A stretch of DNA of 64,000 nt from an uncultured Anaerolineae bacterium (GCA_938049385.1 CALIBQ010000022.1:1-64000), one strand, 5' to 3'. Positions 52,799 through 63,770 are shown, counted from the stretch's first letter. Translations and numbers: made by a program. The notes: generated by a model from the letters alone, not told the origin.

Positions 52799-53431
52799 AT
52801 GGAAAGTCACCAGACGCAAACCGCACGCATCGCCGTGCTGATTTCCGGGTTCGGTTCTAATCTACAGGCCATTCTCGATGCATGTAACGCGGGCCAACTG
52901 CCGGCCCGCGTTGTCGTTGTGGTCTCCAACCGCAAGGATGCCTATGGGCTGGTGCGGGCAGAGCGCGCCGGCATCCCGGCCGTATACTTCCCGCTCAAGC
53001 CCTATCTACAGGATGGGCGCGGCCGCCGGCAGTACGATGCCGACCTGGCGGAGCTGGTGGCCGGCTACTCGCCGGATTGGATCGCGCTGGCCGGCTGGAT
53101 GCACGTCCTCAGCAACGCGTTCCTTCAGCGCTTCCCCGGCCGCGTCATCAATCTGCACCCCGCCCTGCCAGGGCAGTTTCCCGGCACTGATGCCATTGCC
53201 CGGGCCTATCAGGCCTTTCGGGAGGGGCGCATCACCCAGACCGGCGTAATGATTCACTTCGTGCCGGACGAGGGGGTGGACTGCGGGCCGGTCATCGTCA
53301 GCGAGACCGTGCCCATTTATCCGGATGACACGCTGGAGGCGCTGGAGGAGCGCGTCCATGCGGTGGAGCATCGGCTGTATGTCGAGGCACTGCGCCGGCT
53401 GATTGCCGGCGAGATACCTCCCTGCCGATGA
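52799..53431 (+). CDS. purN: GAR transformylase (10-formyl-THF dependent)
   Basis: Formylates GAR using 10-formyltetrahydrofolate. 210 aa. Starts RIAVLISGFGSNLQAILDAC. The catalytic Asn-His-Asp group is in VINLHPALPGQFPGTDAIARAYQA and FVPDEGVDCGPVI. It starts 14 bases after purM. No purT is seen. It is the last pur gene before a 328-bp repeat-containing gap and guaB. purH is missing from the operon. Confidence 0.95.
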   Translation: MESHQTQTARIAVLISGFGSNLQAILDACNAGQLPARVVVVVSNRKDAYGLVRAERAGIPAVYFPLKPYLQDGRGRRQYDADLAELVAGYSPDWIALAGWMHVLSNAFLQRFPGRVINLHPALPGQFPGTDAIARAYQAFREGRITQTGVMIHFVPDEGVDCGPVIVSETVPIYPDDTLEALEERVHAVEHRLYVEALRRLIAGEIPPCR

Positions 53432-53552
53432 AATCTCGCCAGACGCTGAAGCACATGGCTTAGAAGGGACCAGGGGTTCTTGCACGCGCCGTTGGAGAGA
53501 GTGTTGAAAGGTCAAGATTGTCATTCAATTTGCGGGTATTGGCTCATCGTCT

Positions 53553-53636
53553 GGCAGTTGAAACTGTGGGCCTGCGCCGACTTCCGCGAAGCCTGCGCAG
53601 GCAGGCTTCGCAGTTATTGCCGTGGCTTCAGCCGCC
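53553..53636. repeat. Multi-hairpin repeat, second copy of the 16749 element's interior
   Basis: Read on the plus strand it shares GGCAGTTGAAACTG, GGCCTGCGCCGACT, CAGGnAGGCTTCGC and CTTC(C)AGCCGCC, in the same order, with the minus strand of 16749-16897. A perfect 11-bp hairpin GCGAAGCCTGC/GCAGGCTTCGC sits at 53586-53611. The gap 53432-53759 holds this, GACAGT copy C and no gene. Confidence 0.7.
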
Positions 53637-53685
53637 AGGCTGTGTGGGGAAAGGGATAGGGGGATAAGGTTTCGTTTTTATAGAA

Positions 53686-55235
<1,550 letters not shown>

Positions 55236-55259
55236 GTGAGCGGCTGTTACCTGGGGCAC

Positions 55260-56024
55260 ATGGGAACCGTCATAGCGCTTTTCCCGGAGGGTCTCTGGCC
55301 GGCCCTGATGGGAGCGGCCGCGGTCTTCCTCGCCGGCCTGACATATGGACTAACTGGCTTCGGCTTCGCGCTGGTGGCGACGCCCATCCTGGCGGTACTG
55401 CTTTCCCCGCGCGCGGCGGTGCCGGCGGTGCTCTTGATGAGCATGGCCAACGGCCTGCTCCTGCTGATCGCCACCTGGCGCGATATCCAGCCCCGCCGCA
55501 TCGTGCCGCTGGCGCTGGCCGGCATCCTGGCCACGCCGGCGGGCGCGTATTTCCTGGCCTGGGGTTCCCCAGCGGTGCTGAAATGCTTCATCGGCGCTGT
55601 CATCACACTGTTTGCCCTGGCGTTCCTCCTCGGCTTTCAACGGCCGGTGCGGCAGGAATGGCCGGCTTCCATACCAGTGGGATTGGTCAGCGGCTTCCTC
55701 AACGGCAGTACGGGCATGAGCGGCCCACCTGTCATCCTCTTTTTCACCAACCAGGGCCTGGACCAGCAGGCCTTCCGCGCCAATCTGGTGGCCTATTTCA
55801 TGGCGCTGAACGTGGTGACCCTGCCGCTGTACGCCTATCACGGCCTGGTAACGCGCCAGGTCAGCCTGTACGCGCTGGCGGCCCTGCCGGCGCTGGCCCT
55901 GGGGACATGGGCCGGCCTGCGCCTGACAGGGCGAGTGAATCCCCGCCTGTTCCGCCTCATCACGCTCCTGCTAGTGCTGATGGCCGGCGTTTCCTCCATC
56001 CTGAGCGGCTTCGGCATCCTCTAG
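55260..56024 (+). CDS. TauE/SafE-family membrane exporter
   Basis: 254 aa from ATG 55260 (the track begins at a GTG at 55236, just after the guaB stop; neither has a strong ribosome site). Eight or so membrane helices in two repeats, with the family signature TYGLTGFGFALVATPILAVLL in the first half and GLVSGFLNGSTGMSGPPVILFF in the second. Family members export sulfite, sulfoacetate or other organosulfonates, and the substrate here is unknown. The stop overlaps the stop of the convergent LTD gene. Confidence 0.88.
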   Translation: MGTVIALFPEGLWPALMGAAAVFLAGLTYGLTGFGFALVATPILAVLLSPRAAVPAVLLMSMANGLLLLIATWRDIQPRRIVPLALAGILATPAGAYFLAWGSPAVLKCFIGAVITLFALAFLLGFQRPVRQEWPASIPVGLVSGFLNGSTGMSGPPVILFFTNQGLDQQAFRANLVAYFMALNVVTLPLYAYHGLVTRQVSLYALAALPALALGTWAGLRLTGRVNPRLFRLITLLLVLMAGVSSILSGFGIL

Positions 56025-57280
56025 CCCCGGCGCAGGAGCGGCAGGAAACAGCGTGGAGCGGATAGGACTGGCGTTGCGGTGTCCGTCGGCGAAGGCGTAT
56101 GGGAGGGTGTGGATGAAGGGCTGGCGCTGGGCGTACTGCTCGGGGTAACGGTCGCGGTGTGGGTTGGCGTCGAGGTAGGCGCCGGCGTGCCCCCGGGCGA
56201 GGGCGTTACCCGCTCCACAAAATCCTCGGCGCGATCCGTGTCCCAGCCGGCCGGCTCCCGCTCCAGCGAATGGCCAGGCGTCACCAGCGGACAGGGGGTG
56301 GCGAAGACGCTGACATCGTCCCCGTACGAGAGCGCATCCACAGGTCGGCCGACCGGGTCGCGCAGTATCAGCGCGTCGCCGGCGTTGTTCAGCCCATTGC
56401 CGAGCTCGGCATCCACCAGCTCGATGATCAGGCCGGCGAAATCCGGGTAATCCGCTAAGAACGCCTCCCGTGACCCTACAATGACCACAAACCCGCCGGC
56501 CGGCAGGATGAAAGCCGGCAGGATGTCCGTGTCCTCCCCATCGCTCAGGCTGAAACCGCGCAGGTTCAGGGCTACGGGCAGGACGTTGTACAGCTCCGCC
56601 CACTCGCGGCGCGCCTCCGGCGTGCCGGCAAGCGGTGTCGGCTGATAAAGCAGTTCGTTGATGGTGAGCGCGCCGGCCGGCAGTGCGGTCGGCGTTGGGG
56701 TGGCGGTCGCGGTGCGGGTGGGCGTGGGGCTGGGCGAGGAAGCGGCGGTGGGCGTAGGGGTAGCGGTGGCTGTGGGCGGTGGACTCGTCATATCCAGCAC
56801 CGCATCGTCGAAATAGGAGTACCCGGAGCCGGCACTCTCCAGAATCACCTGCACGCGCTTTGTCCCGGGCGGCGCGGTCACCGGCCCCAGCGTGAGCTGT
56901 CGGTAATCCGGCGAGTTCGTGCTGAGCGGGCTGGAGGAATCACGCCGCAGGGAGGTTCCGCCGGCGTCCTTCCAGTCCAGCACCAGGCGCACCGAGGGGA
57001 CGGCCGGGTCGTTTTTCACCACCCAGGCGGTGAAGGTGTAGCCGGCGCCGGCGTACACGCCGTCCACATACTGCGCGATGGTTCCCCGCACCTTTGCCGC
57101 GCTGGCCCCTCCGTGCACGGGTGTGGGGACAATCTCAAACGACCCCGCTAAGGATACCCATCCGGACTTCCCCGCCTCAAAACCTGGATTGGTCAGCAGA
57201 TTGCCCAGCGCGGCGAGGACGGCGGCAGTATGCAGAACGACCAGCAGACACAGCGGCCAGAGGAAGGCGCGTCGAGACAT
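56021..57280 (-). CDS. Secreted CBM4/9-like plus lamin-tail-domain protein
   Basis: 419 aa. Signal peptide (FLWPLCLLVVLHTAAVLAALG), a jelly-roll like CBM4/9 (NLLTNPGFEAGKSGWV...YSYFDDAVLDM, about 28-165), a Thr/Pro linker, an LTD-like domain (GALTINELLYQP...REWAELYNVLPVALNLRGFSLSDGEDTDI), a second linker, and the tail CFLPLLRRG. LTD domains occur in many secreted bacterial proteins and may bind polysaccharide or DNA. The short LPLL tail recalls hydrophobic LPL motifs in other secreted proteins of this group. Its stop overlaps tauE's stop (56022-56023 shared). Confidence 0.82.
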   Translation of the reverse strand: MSRRAFLWPLCLLVVLHTAAVLAALGNLLTNPGFEAGKSGWVSLAGSFEIVPTPVHGGASAAKVRGTIAQYVDGVYAGAGYTFTAWVVKNDPAVPSVRLVLDWKDAGGTSLRRDSSSPLSTNSPDYRQLTLGPVTAPPGTKRVQVILESAGSGYSYFDDAVLDMTSPPPTATATPTPTAASSPSPTPTRTATATPTPTALPAGALTINELLYQPTPLAGTPEARREWAELYNVLPVALNLRGFSLSDGEDTDILPAFILPAGGFVVIVGSREAFLADYPDFAGLIIELVDAELGNGLNNAGDALILRDPVGRPVDALSYGDDVSVFATPCPLVTPGHSLEREPAGWDTDRAEDFVERVTPSPGGTPAPTSTPTHTATVTPSSTPSASPSSTPSHTPSPTDTATPVLSAPRCFLPLLRRG

Positions 57281-57340
57281 GGTGTCCTCCTACAGTGGAG
57301 TTGAAGTGTTTGGCCGCTGTGGATGCTCTGCCGGCCCGGC

Positions 57341-59311
57341 TTACTGCGCTGTGATGGTGATGATGCTCAGCACGACCGATGTCTCCCCAGGCGGCGCATT
57401 GACCGGCCGCGGCTGGCCATCCGCCCCTACGAGCCGCAGTACCAGGCGGTACTGGCCGGCCGGCGTTACCGGGTTCAGGTTGACGTCAATATCATGGCGC
57501 ACCAGTTCGCCCGTCTGCCACTGCGCCGGCGGATAAAAGCGGAACACATCCCCCGGCCATTCCAGGCGGTCCCCCCAGACCTGTCCCCATTCGTCCTCCA
57601 TGCGCAGTTCGACGCGGAATTCTTCCGTCAGCGGCTGTACGGCGCTCCAGTACAGCGTCACATGGATCCAGTTGCTGGGGGGATGATAGATATGGTCCTG
57701 CGCCGGCAGGGTGGTCTGGTCCATCTGAAAGCCGGCCAGGCGGACCCGTTCGCCAAAAGTGATATGCGCTGGCACCGCATCAGCCGGCAGGGACGACAGG
57801 CGGTAGCGTGTGGCATAGCCGCGCACCGCTACTCCGGCAGGGAACTGCTCCGTTACTTGCGGATAGCGCGCCTCGAACCAGCGCCGCACGAACTGCTGAG
57901 GGTCGGGCTGTTCCTCATGAGAAGTAACCAGCCATACCACGTCGTACAAGCCGGCCAGGCCCTGTAAGGGGGCGTCGATCTGTTCGAAAGAGGTGATATT
58001 CCCCTCAAAGGGATAGAAGAGCGGCAGTCCGCGGGTATCGTAATAGCGGAAGGCCATATGCACGAAGCCGGGATGCAGGAGCACGGCGTCGTTCGGGCCG
58101 GCGTTGGCGACGACGTATGCGGTTGCGGCACGCCAATCCTCGCGCCGGTTCTCCGGCACCCAGTTGTCGGGCAGGGCCAGCAGTGCTACAGCCGCCCAGA
58201 CTGCCAGCGCTGTCTGGCCGGCCAGCCGGCGGCGCTCTATCAGCCAGGCCAGGCCGGCCCCCCATGCCAGACACATAAAGGGCGCCGCGAAGAGAAAATA
58301 GCGCGGCGCGGCGAAGACGGCCTGATTGATGCCCAGCAGGAAGCCACCGATAAGCACCGGCACGCCGATGGACAGCCACAGGAACAGCCGGCCCAAGGGC
58401 TGGCGCGGGGGCGCCAGCATGCCGACCAGCAGGAGAACCAGCGCGCCGGCGGAGACAGCGGATATCCAGGATGCCGGCCAAAGGGCCTTCCAAACGGTGT
58501 ACCAGCCCAGCAGGCGCCACATGGTGGGGAAAAACGATTGGAAAGGCCGGCCGGGCTGTGCTTCTTGATGAGTAACCTGCAGTGCCTGCAGGGCTAGGGG
58601 CAGGAAGAGCAGGGCCACCGCGCCAAATGTGATGAGGATGGGCAGGAGCCGGCGCAGGGGAGAAGCCTCCTCTCGGCGCGCCGTGTACAGCACCCAGACC
58701 AGGGCATATAAGGCCTGGAAGGGCACCAGGAAGGCAATGTACAGATAGGAATACAGCGCCAGAAGGGTCAGCACCGCATAACCGGCCCACCAGCCCCAGC
58801 GCCCGCTCCGCAGGCCCCGCACTATGCACCAGGTGGCGAGGATGGCCAGTGTCGCCGAGGGCACGAACATGCGGGCTTCCTGCGAGTACCAGACCAGGAA
58901 GGGGTTGAGGACGGCGAGCAGGCCGGCGATGATGCCGGCGCGCCGGCCCAGCACCTCTTCCCCCAGCACTGCCAGCGCCGGCGGCATGACGACGCCGAAG
59001 CAAACCGTCATCAGCCGCACGCTGACCTCGCTGTATCCGAAGAGGCGCGTCCAGAAGTGCAGGAGGAGGTAGTAGACGGGCGGGTGTTTATCGCGTATTA
59101 AGTGAAACCCAACGTCCAGAATCTCGCGCGCCGGCTGGCGCGCCCAGAAGACGCTGACTGCCTCGTCGAACCAGAGGCTGTGGTAGCGGATTTGCCACAG
59201 GCGCACGGCCAGCGCGCCGGCGGCCAGCAGTATCAGCGCCAGCCGCCAGGCGGTTTCCGGATGACGCAGTCTGGTCAGATAATATTGGGCGGGTCGTGAA
59301 GCGGATGTCAT
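57341..59311 (-). CDS. GT39/ArnT-like membrane glycosyltransferase
   Basis: 656 aa. About eleven membrane helices and a C-terminal soluble region of about 200 aa. The GT-C motif is in the first outer loop: RYHSLWFDEAVSVFWARQP (DE pair), then RDKHPPVYYLLLHFW and NPFLVWYSQEARMF. These are typical of PMT_2/GT39-type enzymes that use lipid-linked sugars outside the membrane. The acceptor could be a protein or envelope glycan. The C-terminal part (LYWSAVQPLTEEFRVELRMEDEWGQVW) is a beta domain that may bind the acceptor. It is 14 bases from the next gene, so it is likely in one operon with it. Confidence 0.88.
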   Translation of the reverse strand: MTSASRPAQYYLTRLRHPETAWRLALILLAAGALAVRLWQIRYHSLWFDEAVSVFWARQPAREILDVGFHLIRDKHPPVYYLLLHFWTRLFGYSEVSVRLMTVCFGVVMPPALAVLGEEVLGRRAGIIAGLLAVLNPFLVWYSQEARMFVPSATLAILATWCIVRGLRSGRWGWWAGYAVLTLLALYSYLYIAFLVPFQALYALVWVLYTARREEASPLRRLLPILITFGAVALLFLPLALQALQVTHQEAQPGRPFQSFFPTMWRLLGWYTVWKALWPASWISAVSAGALVLLLVGMLAPPRQPLGRLFLWLSIGVPVLIGGFLLGINQAVFAAPRYFLFAAPFMCLAWGAGLAWLIERRRLAGQTALAVWAAVALLALPDNWVPENRREDWRAATAYVVANAGPNDAVLLHPGFVHMAFRYYDTRGLPLFYPFEGNITSFEQIDAPLQGLAGLYDVVWLVTSHEEQPDPQQFVRRWFEARYPQVTEQFPAGVAVRGYATRYRLSSLPADAVPAHITFGERVRLAGFQMDQTTLPAQDHIYHPPSNWIHVTLYWSAVQPLTEEFRVELRMEDEWGQVWGDRLEWPGDVFRFYPPAQWQTGELVRHDIDVNLNPVTPAGQYRLVLRLVGADGQPRPVNAPPGETSVVLSIITITAQ

Positions 59312-59325
59312 GTAGGGTCGGCCCT

Positions 59326-60036
59326 TTATTCGGGGAACGGGACGCCCTGCCTGAGCAGGTCGGTCAGCACGCGGTCAATAGCGCGGCTGTCCCCTTCGAT
59401 GCGGTAGACCCAACAGCCGGCCTCCTCCAGGCGCTCCTGCGCCTCCACAGGGATGACATCCGGCCCGCCGATGATGGTGACCCGTTCTGCCAGGGCCGCC
59501 TCTTGCACCTTGAAGCCGAAGGCCGGCTTGAAGCGCAGGATGTAGCCCAGGGCGATGATAAGGTTGGCCTGGGTCTGGGGATGGTCCGGTGGGCCGAACA
59601 GCACGTAATGGGCGAAGACCTTTTTGATGGCCTTCTGCCATACCAGGTAGAACGAGTGGTGGTACAGGGTGTTGCCGGCGTCCTCGTCAGTATGCTCCGT
59701 GTGCAGGTTGAGCACCCGGTCGCTGGGAAGACCGAGCACTTCCACCGCGCAAATCTGCCCCTGACCCAGTGGGAAGGCCGCACCCGGTTCGCCGGGGGTG
59801 GCAGGTTCGATTTCTACCTCCTCCTCACCCCCGTCCCAGGAAATGCGCAGGCGTGTGCCTACCGCCGGCTGGCCGTACTCGTCCAGCACGTCCACGTAGA
59901 GATGATGGCCGCCGCGGTTCTCCGCCGGCGTCAGATGATGCACACGCCTGACGCGCCAGTAGGTTTCGCCCAGCCCTACTTCCGCCGGCGCGATCCGCAC
60001 CCCGTATGACTCCGCATCGTTGATCGGCTGGACCAT
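59326..60036 (-). CDS. Unknown protein with CWB2-like C-terminal domain
   Basis: 236 aa, no signal peptide. The N-terminal half is beta-rich (SYGVRIAPAEVGLGETYWRVRRVHHLTP, HLYVDVLDEYGQPAVGTRLRISWDG). The C-terminal about 95 residues (KVFAHYVLFGPP...FGFKVQEAALAERVTIIGGPDVIPVEAQERLEEAGCWVYRIEGDS) look like a half of the cell-wall-binding repeat 2 fold, and they match the end of the next protein upstream (GFSLKEAQMARYVTIVADADEI...LLEAGCIVRRLPGES). The shared tail suggests both target the same surface or partner. It starts 5 bases after the stop of the large gene. Confidence 0.75.
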   Translation of the reverse strand: MVQPINDAESYGVRIAPAEVGLGETYWRVRRVHHLTPAENRGGHHLYVDVLDEYGQPAVGTRLRISWDGGEEEVEIEPATPGEPGAAFPLGQGQICAVEVLGLPSDRVLNLHTEHTDEDAGNTLYHHSFYLVWQKAIKKVFAHYVLFGPPDHPQTQANLIIALGYILRFKPAFGFKVQEAALAERVTIIGGPDVIPVEAQERLEEAGCWVYRIEGDSRAIDRVLTDLLRQGVPFPE

Positions 60037-60041
60037 GAGAG

Positions 60042-63026
60042 CTATTCCTCCTCAAGAATCGGGCGTCCGGGTGGGGTGCCCCGCAGTGCACTGCTGAGCG
60101 CATGGCTTTCCCCAGGCAGTCGCCGCACGATACAGCCGGCTTCCAGCAGTCTGCGCTCCGCTGATCCATCAATCTCGTCGGCATCGGCGACGATGGTCAC
60201 GTAGCGGGCCATCTGCGCCTCTTTGAGGCTGAACCCGACCACAGCGCCGGCGCGCCGGAGAAATTCGGACAGCAGTAGCACGCTGACCCAGGGGCCGGGT
60301 TGGGATTTTGCCGGCAGGAGCACGTAATGCTCCAGCAGTTTGGGGCGCACGCCGGCGGGGGCCGTCAGCTCGATTTCCCGGCTCTGCCGGCCGTCCAGGA
60401 TAATATCTCCCTGCGAGATGCCCAGCTCCTCGATGACCAGCGTATAGATGCCCGGGCCAAGGCCGGCAAAATGCCAGCGCCCGAAGCGGTCCGTGCGCTG
60501 TTCCCCGCGCAGTTCCCCGTCCGCGTCCATCAGCAGGACTCGCCGGCCGACCAGCGGCTCGCCGTCGGCGTTCAGCAGGCGGCCAGTCAGCTCGCTGTGG
60601 AACGGCTGCTGCGCCTCCACATCTTGGAAGGAGATGCTGTTCTCGCCATCCAGGGTGAAATCGGGCGACTGCCATCCTTGATAGCGCAAGCGGTAGGTAT
60701 CCGCCGGCAGGTCTGTGAAGCGGATTTCCTCCCCCGGCTCCGCGTGCGCCTGTCGGATCTCCCCCCAGCGCCGGCTTTCCAGCCGCAGGACGCCCGCAAA
60801 GGTGCGCCGGCTGATGCGCACCCGCACCTGACTGCCCATGGGAAAGCGCAGGAAGCCGGGGTTCCAGCCGTCCACAGTGACCCGACCGATTTCTCCCAGG
60901 CCCTCGGCCAGCACCGGGTATGTGCCGGCGGCTAGCCCTTCAAAAGTGAATGTATTCCCCTCCCGGCGGGATGGTTCGAGGGCAGGATGCTCTTCCTCTT
61001 GGCGCAGGGTGACGGCCGGCGGGTGTTCGGCACCTGCCAGCTCCACCTGGATGGTGCTGTGGCTGGCCGGGGCCGGGACCCTTACCCGCTGAAAATGGAC
61101 CTCGTACGAGATGGGTTCGCCGCGCCGGCCGGGAACTTCGGCCGTCTCTAGCCCCTCTGCCGTCTCGCTTTCTGCGTCGGGCGCGCGCACCCGCAGGAAA
61201 AAGGAGCCCGGCGTGTTGACGAACTCATAGTAGCCGGCGCTGTGCCCGGGGTCTGCGCCGCTGACGGCGGTCGGGAACTGGGTGCCTGGTGCGGCGTTCT
61301 CCCAGCCCATTTCCACGGTGATGCCGTTCAGCGGCTCATTGTTCTCGTCCCATACTTGGCCGAAGAAGATATGCCGGCCGGCGGTTTCCTCGCGGTCCAA
61401 CAGCCGGCGGGACGCCACCACAAAGCGCGCCTGGGGCGGAGGCGGCAGAACCATTTCCCCCTCCCAGGCGTTCCATCCGTCCAGGTAGATGCCCTGGATG
61501 CATCCACCGCCGGCCTGCAAAATATAGCTGCCTGCCGGCAGGTCCTCGAAGCGAAACCTCCCCGCGGTGTCGGTGATGGTGGCACGCGCTTCCTCGCCGG
61601 CGTGTAGGCGAACCTCGACGCCGGCACACGGCTCGCCGCTTGGCGAGCGGAGCAGACCGCGCACAGCGGACTGCCGGCCGTGCGGTAGGGTGAGCTGTAC
61701 TTCCTGGCGGGCGCCGGAATCCAACTGCATGGGGAGCACAATCCGCGGGTTGCCGTCCGCGCGCAGTTCGTAGCGGCCGGCGGGCAGTTCGCCGAAGCGG
61801 AAGCGCCCGCGCGCATTGGTGCGCGCGGCCGCCACCTCCTGGCCGTTGGCGATAAGCCGGATGGAGAGGTTATGGGCCGGCTGGCCCTGAGGGCCGATCG
61901 CCTGTCCCAAGATTTCCGCGTCCGCCGTGATAAAGGGGCGCTCCCCGCCGGACACTTCACGCAGGGCGTCTACTGCCGGCAGGTGGTCCCGGATACCGAA
62001 GGCCGATTCCCACCAGTCGCTGAACCAGGCCTGACTTTCCCAGCCCATGACGTGATGGCCCAGGCGGAAGTTGGCCAACAGCCAGTGGCAGGTGGTGAAG
62101 AGATAGGCCGGCGCCTGCGTCTGCATGAAGCGGTTGATCTGCACCGTCCACTCTTTGTGGATTTCAGGCGTCACGCGCGGGTAGCGCCGGTCATCGCGCC
62201 AGCCGATGACCGCGCCCCCTTCCGTGCCAATGACCGGCACGCTGTAGCCCAACGCCTCGCGCGCCATCAGGTCGGCCAGTTCGAAACAGCGCCAGCAGTC
62301 CGAATCCTCCTCGATGGTGCTCCCCGGGCGCTTGCCCTGCCGGCGCCACAGGTTGATGAGCTGGCGCGGCTGGCCATCCCATGCCCACTCCCCATGGCGT
62401 TCATACTCCTGGCGCGTCAGCGGTGTGCCTTCCTGATGCACCGGGTCGTAGGGATATTCGGGGGGATGATTGAGGGTGTAATTATGCACAGCGATCCAGG
62501 CACCCCGGGCGAAGATATCCGCCCGGCCTTTGCGCACCACCATCTCGATGAGGTTGGCCTTACTGCCTACCGAGAGCGCCGGCAGGCCCGGTAACCCGCC
62601 CAGCGCCAGGACGCGGTCGGCATCGTAGATGAACTGGTCCGCGACGATAGATATCCAGTCCGGGGGAAGCCGCTCATTCTGCCATTCCGCCGGCACATCC
62701 GGCTCATTGTTGGTCTCGAAGTAAACGACGCCGGCGTCCACCAGCCGGCGGATGGTCTCTTCCTCGCGATAGCTGAGCCGGCCGGGGTTGGGCCGCGGGC
62801 GGTAGATGCGCACAATGGGCATGATGTCGTAGCGCACCAGCCGGCGGCACAGCTCCACCGCGGAGCCATCCCCATCGTCCAGCACCTTGACCCATTTGAT
62901 ATGCATGCGCAGAAGCTCGTCGATCCAGGGCGACAGCGCATCTCCTGAGGGGTGCACGGTGCCGGGGGACCAGTGAATCCCCCAACCGTTGTCCCCTTTC
63001 GGCCGTGGGTACTGGCTGAGCTTCAT
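60042..63026 (-). CDS. Large glycosidase-like protein with carboxypeptidase-regulatory-type repeats
   Basis: 994 aa. Residues 1-390 look like a clan GH-A TIM barrel: acid/base Glu in VYFETNNEPDVPAEW, nucleophile Glu in VPVIGTEGGAVIGW. From about 390 on, at least four beta-sandwich units of the carboxypeptidase-regulatory type follow (GQAIGPQGQPAHNLSIRLIANGQ...GRFRFGELPAGRYELRA; VRGLLRSPSGEPCAGVEVRL...GRFRFEDLPAGSYILQA; GQVWDENNEPLNGITVEM; GRLLNADGEPLVGRRVLLM). The last 95 residues match the CWB2-like tail of the next gene. No signal peptide is visible at MKLSQYPRPKGDNGWGIHW, which is odd for such a layout. Substrate unknown. Confidence 0.8.
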   Translation of the reverse strand: MKLSQYPRPKGDNGWGIHWSPGTVHPSGDALSPWIDELLRMHIKWVKVLDDGDGSAVELCRRLVRYDIMPIVRIYRPRPNPGRLSYREEETIRRLVDAGVVYFETNNEPDVPAEWQNERLPPDWISIVADQFIYDADRVLALGGLPGLPALSVGSKANLIEMVVRKGRADIFARGAWIAVHNYTLNHPPEYPYDPVHQEGTPLTRQEYERHGEWAWDGQPRQLINLWRRQGKRPGSTIEEDSDCWRCFELADLMAREALGYSVPVIGTEGGAVIGWRDDRRYPRVTPEIHKEWTVQINRFMQTQAPAYLFTTCHWLLANFRLGHHVMGWESQAWFSDWWESAFGIRDHLPAVDALREVSGGERPFITADAEILGQAIGPQGQPAHNLSIRLIANGQEVAAARTNARGRFRFGELPAGRYELRADGNPRIVLPMQLDSGARQEVQLTLPHGRQSAVRGLLRSPSGEPCAGVEVRLHAGEEARATITDTAGRFRFEDLPAGSYILQAGGGCIQGIYLDGWNAWEGEMVLPPPPQARFVVASRRLLDREETAGRHIFFGQVWDENNEPLNGITVEMGWENAAPGTQFPTAVSGADPGHSAGYYEFVNTPGSFFLRVRAPDAESETAEGLETAEVPGRRGEPISYEVHFQRVRVPAPASHSTIQVELAGAEHPPAVTLRQEEEHPALEPSRREGNTFTFEGLAAGTYPVLAEGLGEIGRVTVDGWNPGFLRFPMGSQVRVRISRRTFAGVLRLESRRWGEIRQAHAEPGEEIRFTDLPADTYRLRYQGWQSPDFTLDGENSISFQDVEAQQPFHSELTGRLLNADGEPLVGRRVLLMDADGELRGEQRTDRFGRWHFAGLGPGIYTLVIEELGISQGDIILDGRQSREIELTAPAGVRPKLLEHYVLLPAKSQPGPWVSVLLLSEFLRRAGAVVGFSLKEAQMARYVTIVADADEIDGSAERRLLEAGCIVRRLPGESHALSSALRGTPPGRPILEEE

Positions 63027-63053
63027 GGTCTGGCCGCTCTTCCCCCCAACATA

Positions 63054-63770
63054 TCAGGCGGATTGGGGCATTTTCTGGCGCACGATCTCGTCAAATATCT
63101 CGATGATAGCCCGGCGCTGTTCGCCGGTCAGGTATCCCTGTTTGTTCGCAGTCTGGCGGACGAAAGGCTTGACCTGGTCAGGGCGCAGGGCCGGCACCGC
63201 CGGCTCCTCCACGACCAGGCGGGCGCGCGGGTTCCCAAAGAGCACCGCGCCGCGCACGACCACGTCACCCAGGTCCGGCCGCTTCTCGGCGATCAACTGC
63301 CGCACCTTCTGTACCAGCATCTCCAGGTCCGCCGGCGGGTTGCCCAGCGCCTCCTGCCCGAAGAAGAGCAGGGCGCGGGCGATGGTCATCTTCTGGCGCC
63401 ACCGCCGGCCGGTGCAGTAGATCTCCCCATCCTGCGGCTTCACCAGAAAGACGAAGACGCCGGTCGGGCCTACCAACACGTGGTCCGCCGGCGGGAAATA
63501 ATGGTAGAGCTTGAACTGCTTGCCCACACCCTTGAGGGATTTGTCCAGCATCTCGTCGGCGCGGGGATGGCGCGCCCAGCGCATGACATTGTAACTGCCG
63601 ATCTGGCTGACCAGGAAGCCCAGGACAAGGGCCGCCATGGTAAGGTAGAGATACTCTTCCCGGAAGCTTGCTACCAGGCCGCCGGCCAGGATGAGCAGGC
63701 CGGCCAGGCTGGCGTATTTCCCGATCTTCTCCCCGCGCTTGACCAGCTTCTCGTTGATGACGACTTCCAT
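63054..63770 (-). CDS. NERD-like membrane protein
   Basis: 238 aa from ATG 63770 (GGAG seven bases upstream). The track start lies inside plsX. Two membrane helices near the N-terminus (YASLAGLLILAGGLVASF, LYLTMAALVLGFLVSQIG), then a soluble domain of NERD type: FKLYHYFPPADHVLVGPTGVFVFLVKPQDGEIY, WRQKMTIARALLFFGQEALGNPPADLEMLVQKVRQL. NERD domains resemble nucleases, but the catalytic residues are not certain here. It lies 37 bases after plsX on the same strand. Confidence 0.7.
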   Translation of the reverse strand: MEVVINEKLVKRGEKIGKYASLAGLLILAGGLVASFREEYLYLTMAALVLGFLVSQIGSYNVMRWARHPRADEMLDKSLKGVGKQFKLYHYFPPADHVLVGPTGVFVFLVKPQDGEIYCTGRRWRQKMTIARALLFFGQEALGNPPADLEMLVQKVRQLIAEKRPDLGDVVVRGAVLFGNPRARLVVEEPAVPALRPDQVKPFVRQTANKQGYLTGEQRRAIIEIFDEIVRQKMPQSA

